A stretch of 6,959 nucleotides of DNA from Candidatus Pelearchaeum sp. GTDB lineage: Archaea > Thermoproteota > Nitrososphaeria_A > Caldarchaeales > Caldarchaeaceae. The notes below the pieces were generated by a model, which was not told where the DNA came from, did not search any database, and was given only the letters and a program-made list of their open reading frames with translations. Below, in pieces: positions 1 through 5,265 of this stretch. The position numbers and the translations under genes are program-made. How positions within the stretch are numbered: position 1 is the stretch's first letter; every line of letters begins with the position of its first letter. The stretch spans positions 1-6,959 of the forward strand of contig WAQC01000108.1 of assembly GCA_015520425.1 (NCBI GenBank), given 5' to 3'.

Positions 1-651
1 GGAATAAAGATGATAGACCTATACCAGGTTCATTGGCCTAACCCGATAGTGCCGATAGGCCAGACTATGCGTGCTATGGAGAGGCTGGTCAGGGAGGGGA
101 AGATAGGATACATAGGCGTTAGCAATTTCTCGCTAAAACAGTTGATAAAGGCGCAAGAAGCGCTGAAGAGCGAGCAGGTGGTTTCAAACCAAGTTAAATA
201 CAATATTATTGAGCGTGATGTTGAGAAGGAGTTACTGCCTTATGCGGAGCGCGAGAAGATAACAATAATAGCATACAGCCCCCTGGCTCAGGGGCTTCTC
301 ACTGGGAAATACGACCCTAACAATATACCACGTGATGCGGTGAGAAAAATCAACATTTTATTTGACAAAAATAATATCATAAAGCTTCAAGCTCTAATTA
401 CGGCTCTCCGAGAAATAGCTGACAAATACGGGAGAACACCAGCACAAGTGGCGCTTAACTGGCTCATCAAAAAGCCCGAAGTAGTGGCCGTAGCTGGTGT
501 GAAGACCCCCCAACAGGCACGAGATAATGCGGGAGCAGGAGAATTCAAACTAGAGGAAGAAGATATTAGGCGTATCACAAAAATAGCGGATGAGATACAC
601 ATAAACAAAACATTAAGCAGGCTTAAAGTTCTTCTACGTGTGTTGAGATGA
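1..651 (+). CDS. Aldo/keto reductase, 5'-truncated by window edge
   Basis: This is the C-terminal two thirds of an NAD(P)H-dependent aldo/keto reductase, a cytosolic TIM-barrel oxidoreductase that reduces aldehydes or ketones. The frame is open from base 1 (Gly-Ile-Lys before the Met at base 10), so that Met is internal and roughly 100 N-terminal residues, with the catalytic Asp/Tyr/Lys, lie outside the window. Visible family landmarks, in order, are DLYQVHWP with the active-site His, GKIGYIGVSNF, the SNQVKYN strand, IIAYSPLAQGLLTGKY, the helix of the PAQVALNW type, and VAVAGVKTPQQARDNAGA, which corresponds to the cofactor-binding segment near the C-terminus. The protein ends in a short basic tail. 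The physiological substrate cannot be told from sequence. The next gene has its own promoter, so this is probably the end of a transcription unit. Confidence 0.93.
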   Translation, partial: GIKMIDLYQVHWPNPIVPIGQTMRAMERLVREGKIGYIGVSNFSLKQLIKAQEALKSEQVVSNQVKYNIIERDVEKELLPYAEREKITIIAYSPLAQGLLTGKYDPNNIPRDAVRKINILFDKNNIIKLQALITALREIADKYGRTPAQVALNWLIKKPEVVAVAGVKTPQQARDNAGAGEFKLEEEDIRRITKIADEIHINKTLSRLKVLLRVLR

Positions 652-683
652 TGCTCTCGTTGGTAAAGATTGTAGGATAATAA

Positions 684-692
684 TTATATAAT
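684..692 (+). promoter_or_regulatory. TATA box for the CBS-domain gene
   Basis: The AT-rich element TTATATAAT is centred about 28 nt upstream of the ATG at 717. Archaeal TBP sites are centred about 26-27 nt before the transcription start, so transcription should begin within a few bases of the start codon and give a leaderless or nearly leaderless mRNA. No Shine-Dalgarno sequence lies between 693 and 716, which agrees. Confidence 0.65.
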
Positions 693-716
693 CCAGCATA
701 ACCCTAGAAACGTATA

Positions 717-1133
717 ATGGAAGAAATACCTAAGACTGTTCGCGAAATAATGTCTTCCCCAGTAATCACCGTAACCTCTGATACGACTGTACGCGATGCT
801 TTACTCACTATGCATGAAAAGAATATCGGCGCGGTTGTCGTCGTTAGTGGAGATGAGCCCGTAGGAATAATCACGGAGCGCGACATACTACGTGGAATGG
901 TCTTATACGAAAACCTCCCAGACCAGCCAGTTTCCCGCATAATGTCCAGGAAGCTCGTCACATGTCCTCCAGACACGCCCATACTAAGAGCATTCATCAT
1001 GATGCATGAGAACAGGATTAGACGCCTGCCCGTAGTTGATGAGGGGAAACTGGTCGGCATAGTAACGGAGCGAGACCTTCTTTACTGGATACTAAAGCTA
1101 GTTGGCTACGAATCTGGAGAACAAAAAACCTGA
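717..1133 (+). CDS. Two-CBS-domain (Bateman module) protein
   Basis: This 138-residue protein consists almost only of a tandem CBS pair. Such stand-alone Bateman modules bind adenosyl ligands (AMP, ATP, SAM or similar) and act as sensory subunits for partner proteins. CBS1 spans about residues 8-64 and begins VREIMSSPVITV; CBS2 spans about 72-128 and begins VSRIMSRKLVTC. Both keep the ribose-contacting T-x-x-D signature, at Thr53-Asp56 (ITERDIL) and Thr117-Asp120 (VTERDLL). There is no fused catalytic domain, signal peptide or membrane segment. The ATG start is supported by the TATA box at leaderless spacing and by the position of the first IM motif. It is monocistronic by layout, since the following gene has its own TATA-like element. 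The ligand and partner are unknown. Confidence 0.92.
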   Translation: MEEIPKTVREIMSSPVITVTSDTTVRDALLTMHEKNIGAVVVVSGDEPVGIITERDILRGMVLYENLPDQPVSRIMSRKLVTCPPDTPILRAFIMMHENRIRRLPVVDEGKLVGIVTERDLLYWILKLVGYESGEQKT

Positions 1134-1167
1134 GACTGGCCTGTTGAAAGAGAGAGGAGAGTCAAGA

Positions 1168-1177
1168 TTTATTTTTA
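1168..1177 (+). promoter_or_regulatory. TATA-like element for the metallophosphoesterase gene
   Basis: TTTATTTTTA is centred about 26-27 nt before the ATG at 1199, which is leaderless spacing. The T-run inside it (1172-1176) lies about 40 nt after the preceding stop codon and could also serve as a T-rich termination signal for the CBS gene. The only purine-rich stretch (about 1149-1161) is too far upstream of the ATG to act as a ribosome binding site. Confidence 0.5.
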
Positions 1178-1198
1178 CCGCTTTTCGGAGATAACCGT

Positions 1199-1858
1199 AT
1201 GGCGCTGAAAATTCTCCAGGTCTCGGATATACATGGGAGCATGGTGGCGGTTGAGAAGATAGCGGCTAAGGCTGATGAGGGGTACGACGCTGTTTTTGTG
1301 GCGGGTGATATAACGAATTTCGGAACGATAGCACAGGCCGAGACGATACTATCAAAGATTGCCGAACACTGTCCGCGTGTCTTCTTTGTGGCGGGGAACT
1401 GCGACCCAGAAGCCCTGCTCAACTGGCAGCCCGCAACAGAGAAGATAACTAACCTTCATCTAAAATCGGTCATGCTCGGCGAGCTGGGAGTCGTAGGCCT
1501 AGGCGGGGGAGGGCCCAAATCTGTAGGTACCATAATTGAGTTTAACGAGGAGCAGTTCAGCTCTATGCTTAGTGAATTAAAGCCGCCAAGCAGGAGCTTT
1601 ATACTCCTAAGCCACACACCACCATATGGCGCTGAAGCAGACCACGTGGGAGGAAAACACGTAGGAAGCACAGCAATACGCGAATACGTGGAGAAAACCA
1701 CACCAATACTAGTATCATGCGGACACATACATGAGGCGCGTTCAATCTCCAAGCTGGGGAAAACAACAGTAATAAACGCTGGCCCAGCGAGGAATAACTA
1801 CTGTGCATCAATAATAATAGAGGGCGAGGAGGTTAAGGCTGAACTACAGCAGCTCTGA
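1199..1858 (+). CDS. Calcineurin-like metallophosphoesterase
   Basis: A 219-residue single-domain cytosolic metallophosphoesterase of the YfcE/Mre11-like superfamily that should hydrolyse phosphomono- or diesters with a two-metal centre. All signature motifs are present in order: Asp10-x-His12 (SDIHG), Gly36-Asp37 (AGDIT), Gly66-Asn67-x-Asp69 (AGNCD, in place of the common GNHE), His139 (LLSHTPPYG), and Gly175-His176-x-His178 (CGHIHE). The GNCD form and the small size resemble the archaeal phosphoesterase group whose natural substrates are mostly undefined. A glycine-rich loop (residues 100-105) follows the central strand. The ATG start lies only nine residues before the first metal ligand, as is usual, and fits the leaderless promoter. 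No signal peptide or membrane helix is seen. The substrate cannot be assigned. Confidence 0.92.
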   Translation: MALKILQVSDIHGSMVAVEKIAAKADEGYDAVFVAGDITNFGTIAQAETILSKIAEHCPRVFFVAGNCDPEALLNWQPATEKITNLHLKSVMLGELGVVGLGGGGPKSVGTIIEFNEEQFSSMLSELKPPSRSFILLSHTPPYGAEADHVGGKHVGSTAIREYVEKTTPILVSCGHIHEARSISKLGKTTVINAGPARNNYCASIIIEGEEVKAELQQL

Positions 1859-1905
1859 TTTCTCGCATCCTTGCTTTACAATTCTAGTTTTAATCCAAGA
1901 CAGGG

Positions 1906-1911
1906 TTATAT
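1906..1911 (+). promoter_or_regulatory. TATA box for the Fe-S scaffold gene
   Basis: TTATAT within GGGTTATATCC predicts transcription starting near 1933-1936. That leaves a leader of about 15-18 nt before the TTG at 1951, enough for the SD-like GGAG at 1942-1945. Unlike the other plus-strand promoters here, this one is not at leaderless spacing for the gene it serves. Confidence 0.5.
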
Positions 1912-1937
1912 CCTACGGATGAAATGCTGATATGATA

Positions 1938-1945
1938 GAGGGGAG
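1938..1945 (+). promoter_or_regulatory. SD-like site that decides the TTG start of the scaffold gene
   Basis: The purine run GAGGGGAG ends 5 nt before TTG 1951. The in-frame codon TAG at 1936-1938 blocks any start further upstream, and no ATG or GTG in this frame precedes the conserved DHYRNPRNFG segment. TTG with this SD is therefore the best start. Confidence 0.6.
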
Positions 1946-1950
1946 AGATT

Positions 1951-2367
1951 TTGTCTGATATTCAGTTTGAGATAATCTTGGACCATTATAGGAATCCGCG
2001 TAATTTTGGCGTTCTTGAGAACGCTACTGTGAAGGTTAAGGACTCCAACCCACTATGCGGTGATATGATTGAGGTTTATCTGAAGATTGGTGAGGATGGA
2101 AGAGTTGAGAAGGCTACCTTCCGAGGCCAGGGATGTGCCATAAGCCAGGCGTCTGCGTCAATGCTTATAGAGAGTATTCAGAATAAGCATGTTGATGAGA
2201 TAACGCGGCTGGGTAAGCAGGATATTTTTAACATGCTGGGGGTTGAGGTGGGGCCTGCCCGTGTTAAATGTGCTCTCCTCTCGTTGAAGGCTCTCAAAGC
2301 AGCGATATACGGTTATCTTGGGAAGAAGCTTGATGTGGAAGAGGAGTTCGGGGAGTCTCACGGCTAG
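1951..2367 (+). CDS. SufU/IscU-type iron-sulfur cluster scaffold protein
   Basis: This 138-residue NifU-N/IscU-fold protein should accept sulfur from a cysteine desulfurase and assemble or relay Fe-S clusters in the cytosol. The N-terminal LDHYRNPRNFGVLENATV is typical of the family. The three conserved cysteines are Cys36 in PLCGD, with Asp38 two residues on, Cys62 in GQGCAIS, and Cys107 in ARVKC. Arg104 and Lys106 precede the last cysteine where classical IscU has His-Cys, which leans towards SufU. However, the Cys62-Cys107 spacing of 45 lacks the longer insertion described for Bacillus-type SufU, so the protein is intermediate between the two types. No cysteine desulfurase or other suf/isc gene is visible nearby. 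Translation probably starts at TTG. The stop codon overlaps that of the opposing HD gene. The fold is secure; the exact subfamily is not. Confidence 0.92.
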   Translation: MSDIQFEIILDHYRNPRNFGVLENATVKVKDSNPLCGDMIEVYLKIGEDGRVEKATFRGQGCAISQASASMLIESIQNKHVDEITRLGKQDIFNMLGVEVGPARVKCALLSLKALKAAIYGYLGKKLDVEEEFGESHG

Positions 2368-3557
2368 AGCTGGGGCTGGCCGAAAATCTCCGCAGAGGCC
2401 TGCGCTACTTTCTCCCTCTCGCGAGAGTCTGTATATACGCGGACTATGTTGTAAATCTCAGATACCTGCTGGAGAAATGGCGATGATACATTAACTATGC
2501 GACGTTCCCCGTCTTCTTCTGAGAAGAAGATAACTGCTGAAGGCGCTTCCATAGGTAGGGGCGGGACGTATGGTGTGTCTATCCACACAAGCTCGCGCGG
2601 CAAGCCTGCGCGCGATGCTATAGAAGCTGCTATGCTCTGCTGAAGCTCCTTATCACTCAACAGCTTTGCGGGAGCCTTACCCCCTATGAGGCGGGTCTCA
2701 TAAACCCGTTTAGGTAGTATGCGGCGTTCAAGCCGTTTTATAACTTCGCGTGTCTTCTCGTTTCTTTTGAGAAGAGACCACACGGATATATCGTCATGTT
2801 CTAGATACTCCTCTACCGTCATTCGCGGAAAGTCCAGCTCCTCGGATAGCTGGCGTGCTGCGTTGAGTAGTAGTTGCTGCGCTCCGCGTGTGGCGTGGTG
2901 AAAATAGATGTTAAGAAATGACTGAAGACGCGCTATGGCCATCTCCTCAATAGCGCCAAGCCCCCGTATATTGACCGCCAGCCTACCCTCAACAAAAGCG
3001 CTCAAACGAATAATCCTGCGAGTATCAATCATACCATACATGGCCCCAGTAAAGTATGAATCACGGACCAGAAAATCCATCTTATCCACATCCATAGGGC
3101 CTGTTATTACCGCGCTCTCTGGGAGTCGTTTCTCCAAAACATCAACCACATCACGTATCCGTATGTCGTAGCTCTCTATAGCGGAGGCCAGCTCTGTCTC
3201 CTCCTTAATTATCCGTATGCTCATATCCTCGTGGGTTATGCCATTCTCTAGTAAGATTGCCTCCAGGAGATGCGAGTATGGTGTGTGGCCTACGTCGTGT
3301 AAGAGCGCTGCAACGGTTAGAACGCGACGTCTATACTCTTCAAGCCCCAGATGTGTGGCAAACTCTTTAGCTAGGTGAAAACTACCCAGTGAGTGGTCAA
3401 ATCTTGAGTGTCTAGCCCCTGGATATACTAGATACGCTAGGGGGAGCTGTATTATCCTTCTAAGACGCTGAAACGCGGCAGTGTCTATAATCCTTACCTC
3501 ATGCTCATTAAGCTCTATGTAGCCGTGTATGGGGTCTTTGATGAGCTTAACCTTCAT
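2364..3557 (-). CDS. SAMHD1-like HD-domain phosphohydrolase (COG1078 type)
   Basis: A 397-residue HD-superfamily phosphohydrolase, probably a cytosolic (deoxy)nucleoside triphosphate triphosphohydrolase. The N-terminal KDPIHGYIEL and FQRLRRIIQLPLAYLVYPGA segments are hallmarks of the group that includes human SAMHD1. Residues matching the SAMHD1 active site are visible: Arg52 and His55 (RFDHSLG), His87-Asp88 with His91 and His96 (HDVGHTPYSH), His109 (THED), and Asp156/Asp158-Lys159 (MDVDKMDF) followed by Arg165-Asp166. The metal-binding H...HD...D set is therefore complete. The C-terminal part, from about residue 250, is less conserved and may serve oligomerisation or regulation. The ATG start overlaps the stop of the upstream dTMP kinase gene as ATGA (3554-3557), so the two are probably translationally coupled. 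The stop overlaps that of the opposing scaffold gene. Substrate is inferred from family and context; dGTPase activity is not proven. Confidence 0.9.
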   Translation of the reverse strand: MKVKLIKDPIHGYIELNEHEVRIIDTAAFQRLRRIIQLPLAYLVYPGARHSRFDHSLGSFHLAKEFATHLGLEEYRRRVLTVAALLHDVGHTPYSHLLEAILLENGITHEDMSIRIIKEETELASAIESYDIRIRDVVDVLEKRLPESAVITGPMDVDKMDFLVRDSYFTGAMYGMIDTRRIIRLSAFVEGRLAVNIRGLGAIEEMAIARLQSFLNIYFHHATRGAQQLLLNAARQLSEELDFPRMTVEEYLEHDDISVWSLLKRNEKTREVIKRLERRILPKRVYETRLIGGKAPAKLLSDKELQQSIAASIASRAGLPRELVWIDTPYVPPLPMEAPSAVIFFSEEDGERRIVNVSSPFLQQVSEIYNIVRVYTDSREREKVAQASAEIFGQPQL

Positions 3558-4171
3558 ACCAGGCCCCGCTCTCTTAGAAGAGGCTCAACGACCGTTGATA
3601 TACGTTGAGCCACCTCCTCGCGTGTTCCCGAACCATCAACAATCATCATCTCACCGCTCTCTACAAGACGGATATACTCGCTCCTCACCTTCTCCAGAAA
3701 CTCCAACCGTTCATAAACATACTTCCTTCTATGCCCCAGCCTAGCCAAAGCCTCTTTAGGATTTACATCAACAAATATAGAAATGTCAGGCCGCCGCGCT
3801 AGGCTATTTACAGAAATCACCCACTCACGCATACCTGTAGCGGCTGCCTGATATGCTATTGATGAATGAACATAACGGTCTGCTACTATCGTTATTCCAC
3901 GTTTCAGCTGTGGCTCTATGAAGCGCTGTATATGGTCTAGCCTATCTGCTGCGAAGAGCAGCGTTACGGTCTCTTCTGAGTATGTTCTCCTACCAGAGAG
4001 GTGTCTCCTCACTAGCTTGCCTATGCTGCCACCTGTGGGTTCGCGCGTGTAGGCCGCCTTAACCCCCATTCTATTAAGAAGACGAACTAGACGCTTCGCT
4101 TGAGTGGTCTTTCCCGCCCCATCAATTCCCTCAACAGCTATTAAGACACCAGCCAAAAACACCACCAACAC
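3554..4171 (-). CDS. tmk: Thymidylate kinase (dTMP kinase)
   Basis: This P-loop kinase phosphorylates dTMP to dTDP with ATP, the step leading to dTTP in pyrimidine deoxynucleotide synthesis. Numbering from the GTG at 4171, the Walker A motif is in EGIDGAGKTT (about residues 14-23). It is followed by the dTMP-binding REPTGG (43-48), FAADRLDH (73-80), the DRY motif with SSIAYQ (98-108), PDISIFVDV (127-135) and the lid/base-contact segment HRRKYVYERLEFL (146-158). Length of about 200-205 residues matches the family. The start is uncertain: GTG 4171, 4165 or 4162 and TTG 4156 all fit. ATG 4195 has an AGGAAG upstream but would overlap the preceding gene by 23 nt and add an unusual Arg/Val-rich extension before the first strand. 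An ATG at 4282 would add 37 atypical residues and overlap by 110 nt. The stop overlaps the HD gene start. Confidence 0.93.
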   Translation of the reverse strand: MLVVFLAGVLIAVEGIDGAGKTTQAKRLVRLLNRMGVKAAYTREPTGGSIGKLVRRHLSGRRTYSEETVTLLFAADRLDHIQRFIEPQLKRGITIVADRYVHSSIAYQAAATGMREWVISVNSLARRPDISIFVDVNPKEALARLGHRRKYVYERLEFLEKVRSEYIRLVESGEMMIVDGSGTREEVAQRISTVVEPLLRERGLV

Positions 4172-4172
4172 G

Positions 4173-5135
4173 CTACGAGCCGCGGAGCGAGTCATAGAGC
4201 TTCCTAGCAATATCCATAGCCTCGCGGTAAATCCTCTCAGACACCACGCCCCTAGCCAACGCCTCCTCAAGCTCCGCCACATCTATAATCTCAGGCTCGC
4301 TATTCGGGCGGCGTACAACATCAACACCAAGGTCTATGTATCGGACATAGCTATCAAATACTTCAACAGGTGTGCATATGTTGTAATATTCTCCTTTGAG
4401 CGCTCCGTTTTGGCTGTAGTATTTTGTCGTTGTGTATGGCTGGCCTCTCCTGATATACATAACGGCGGTGTCTCCCAGTGTTCTCGGTACTCTAAGTCCA
4501 TCGTATATGCCGCTGCTCATTATTGTGCGGGTTATTTTCAGGTCGCCACTGCGCCGCCATATCACCTTTCCTGGGGAGAGGGATATGAGCTTGCCGTTAA
4601 GCTTGGTGTGTGTTATGTTTATGCGCGTGCCTACGCGGGGTGTGAGGCGGTGGATTTCTTCTTGGAAAACCTGATTCACCTGCTCAGGCTCCACCAGCCC
4701 ATCTTCCACCAGCCTCTCAGCCATAGAAACCATAAGAGACAAGCCCTCACTACCAGACCTACAGTAATGGTGCCAGGGAACAGTATAGGTAACCTCGCTC
4801 CGCAGCTTATCAAGCTTCACCTTAGAATCTAGAGAGAATGAAACAACGCATAACGCCGTGCTGCTTGTGGTCTTCCACCATATCACTGAGCTATCGTCAA
4901 ACTCTCTTAGAAGACTTACGAACTCCCTTACCGCATCCTCGCGGCCAGCTATCTTAACGGCATGCCTATCGTTTGTGTCGTTGATTGTGATGTCTGGCTC
5001 TTCTCCAACTGCTTGGATGTTGAATCGTCTTTTCTGAGACTCTGTGGGTTGGACTAACTCAAACTTCCCGTCTTTTAGAGCTAGGTTGACTAGAGCGGTT
5101 GAGTAGATTCCGCGCGCCATTAGTTTGGCAGCCAA
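4173..5135 (-). CDS. FAU-1 family protein with C-terminal DUF402 domain, short form
   Basis: This 320-residue protein matches my recollection of the archaeal FAU-1 family (RNA-binding protein/probable ribonuclease FAU-1). The N-terminus carries the family's RGIYSTAL (residues 8-15) and FELVQP (25-30), then DRHAVKI. The C-terminal half is a DUF402-type barrel: YDGLRVP (211-217), KYYSQNGALKGEYYNICTP (238-256) and YIDLGVDVV (266-274), with Asp268 and Asp272 as candidate metal ligands, then a closing helical tail. DUF402 proteins elsewhere hydrolyse nucleotide di- or triphosphates or related substrates. From memory, FAU-1 proteins are usually about 450-470 residues with an RNase E/G-like S1 segment; here only about 50-60 residues (about 75-130) fill that place, so the segment looks missing. 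The start is TTG 5135, about 17 nt from the predicted transcription start, or ATG 5120 (Met6). First gene of a probable three-gene operon, ending 1 nt before the GTG of tmk. Confidence 0.82.
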   Translation of the reverse strand: MAAKLMARGIYSTALVNLALKDGKFELVQPTESQKRRFNIQAVGEEPDITINDTNDRHAVKIAGREDAVREFVSLLREFDDSSVIWWKTTSSTALCVVSFSLDSKVKLDKLRSEVTYTVPWHHYCRSGSEGLSLMVSMAERLVEDGLVEPEQVNQVFQEEIHRLTPRVGTRINITHTKLNGKLISLSPGKVIWRRSGDLKITRTIMSSGIYDGLRVPRTLGDTAVMYIRRGQPYTTTKYYSQNGALKGEYYNICTPVEVFDSYVRYIDLGVDVVRRPNSEPEIIDVAELEEALARGVVSERIYREAMDIARKLYDSLRGS

Positions 5136-5173
5136 ACCCGCAGCAGCCCCGCCTAATAGCTGCGCGCCAAAGC

Positions 5174-5182
5174 CATATATAA
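5174..5182 (-). promoter_or_regulatory. TATA box for the FAU-1/tmk/HD operon
   Basis: On the minus strand the sequence reads TTATATATG, centred near 5178. It predicts transcription from about 5152, giving a leader of about 17 nt to TTG 5135 or about 32 nt to ATG 5120. A stop codon in the FAU-1 frame at 5184-5186 and the absence of other start codons limit the choice to these two. This is the only clear promoter element before the three-gene unit. Confidence 0.6.
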
Positions 5183-5235
5183 CTCAAAACGAAAACAACA
5201 GAAGACTTGGGTAAATAGAGTCGTGTAAGTAATGC

Positions 5236-5242
5236 TTATTAT
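5236..5242 (+). promoter_or_regulatory. TATA box for ilvD
   Basis: TTATTAT is centred 27 nt before the A of the ATG at 5266, the spacing expected for a leaderless archaeal mRNA. The stretch 5243-5265 is T/G-rich and lacks a Shine-Dalgarno sequence, consistent with initiation on a 5'-terminal AUG. Confidence 0.6.
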
Positions 5243-5265
5243 CTGTCTGGGTTTTTGATGGTGCT

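Larger units (their letters stand above)
5136..5265. promoter_or_regulatory. Divergent intergenic region between the FAU-1 operon and ilvD
   Basis: This 130-nt gap holds two outward-facing TATA elements, about 55-60 nt apart, and no plausible small gene. The part between the boxes (about 5184-5234) is A-rich on the plus strand (AACTCAAAACGAAAACAACA) and has no obvious inverted repeat or operator that I can see. The proximity of the two promoters would allow a single regulator to affect both, but nothing in the sequence proves this. Confidence 0.5.

Noticed and set aside
277..296. Short hairpin AGCCCC...GGGGCT
   Set aside because: It encodes the conserved Ser-Pro-Leu-Ala-Gln-Gly-Leu motif of aldo/keto reductases, has only six-base arms, and no T-run follows, so it is not a terminator.
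646..656. C-box-like AGATGATGC at the end of the reductase gene
   Set aside because: It lacks the final A of the RTGATGA consensus and no D box or terminal stem is seen in the following 60 nt.
1501..1516. G-rich tract AGGCGGGGGAGGGCCC, possible quadruplex
   Set aside because: It encodes the Gly-rich loop (GLGGGGP) of the phosphoesterase and lacks four separate G-runs with proper loops.
1917..1940. Possible C/D box guide RNA (ATGAAATG, CTGA, ATGATAG)
   Set aside because: The boxes are poor matches to the consensus and are only a few bases apart, leaving no room for a guide segment; the region is better explained as promoter and leader.
2512..2530. Perfect inverted repeat TCTTCTTCT-G-AGAAGAAGA
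   Set aside because: It lies inside the HD gene and is explained by a Phe-Phe-Ser-Glu-Glu stretch (TTC TTC TCA GAA GAA). With a 1-nt centre it cannot form a normal hairpin loop.
4172..4282. N-terminal extension of dTMP kinase from ATG 4282
   Set aside because: It would overlap the FAU-1 coding end by 110 nt and add a Trp/Arg-rich segment not found in the family before the P-loop strand.
4104..4832. Plus-strand open frame of 242 codons across the FAU-1/tmk junction
   Set aside because: It runs opposite two well-recognised minus-strand genes and has no family motif or promoter.
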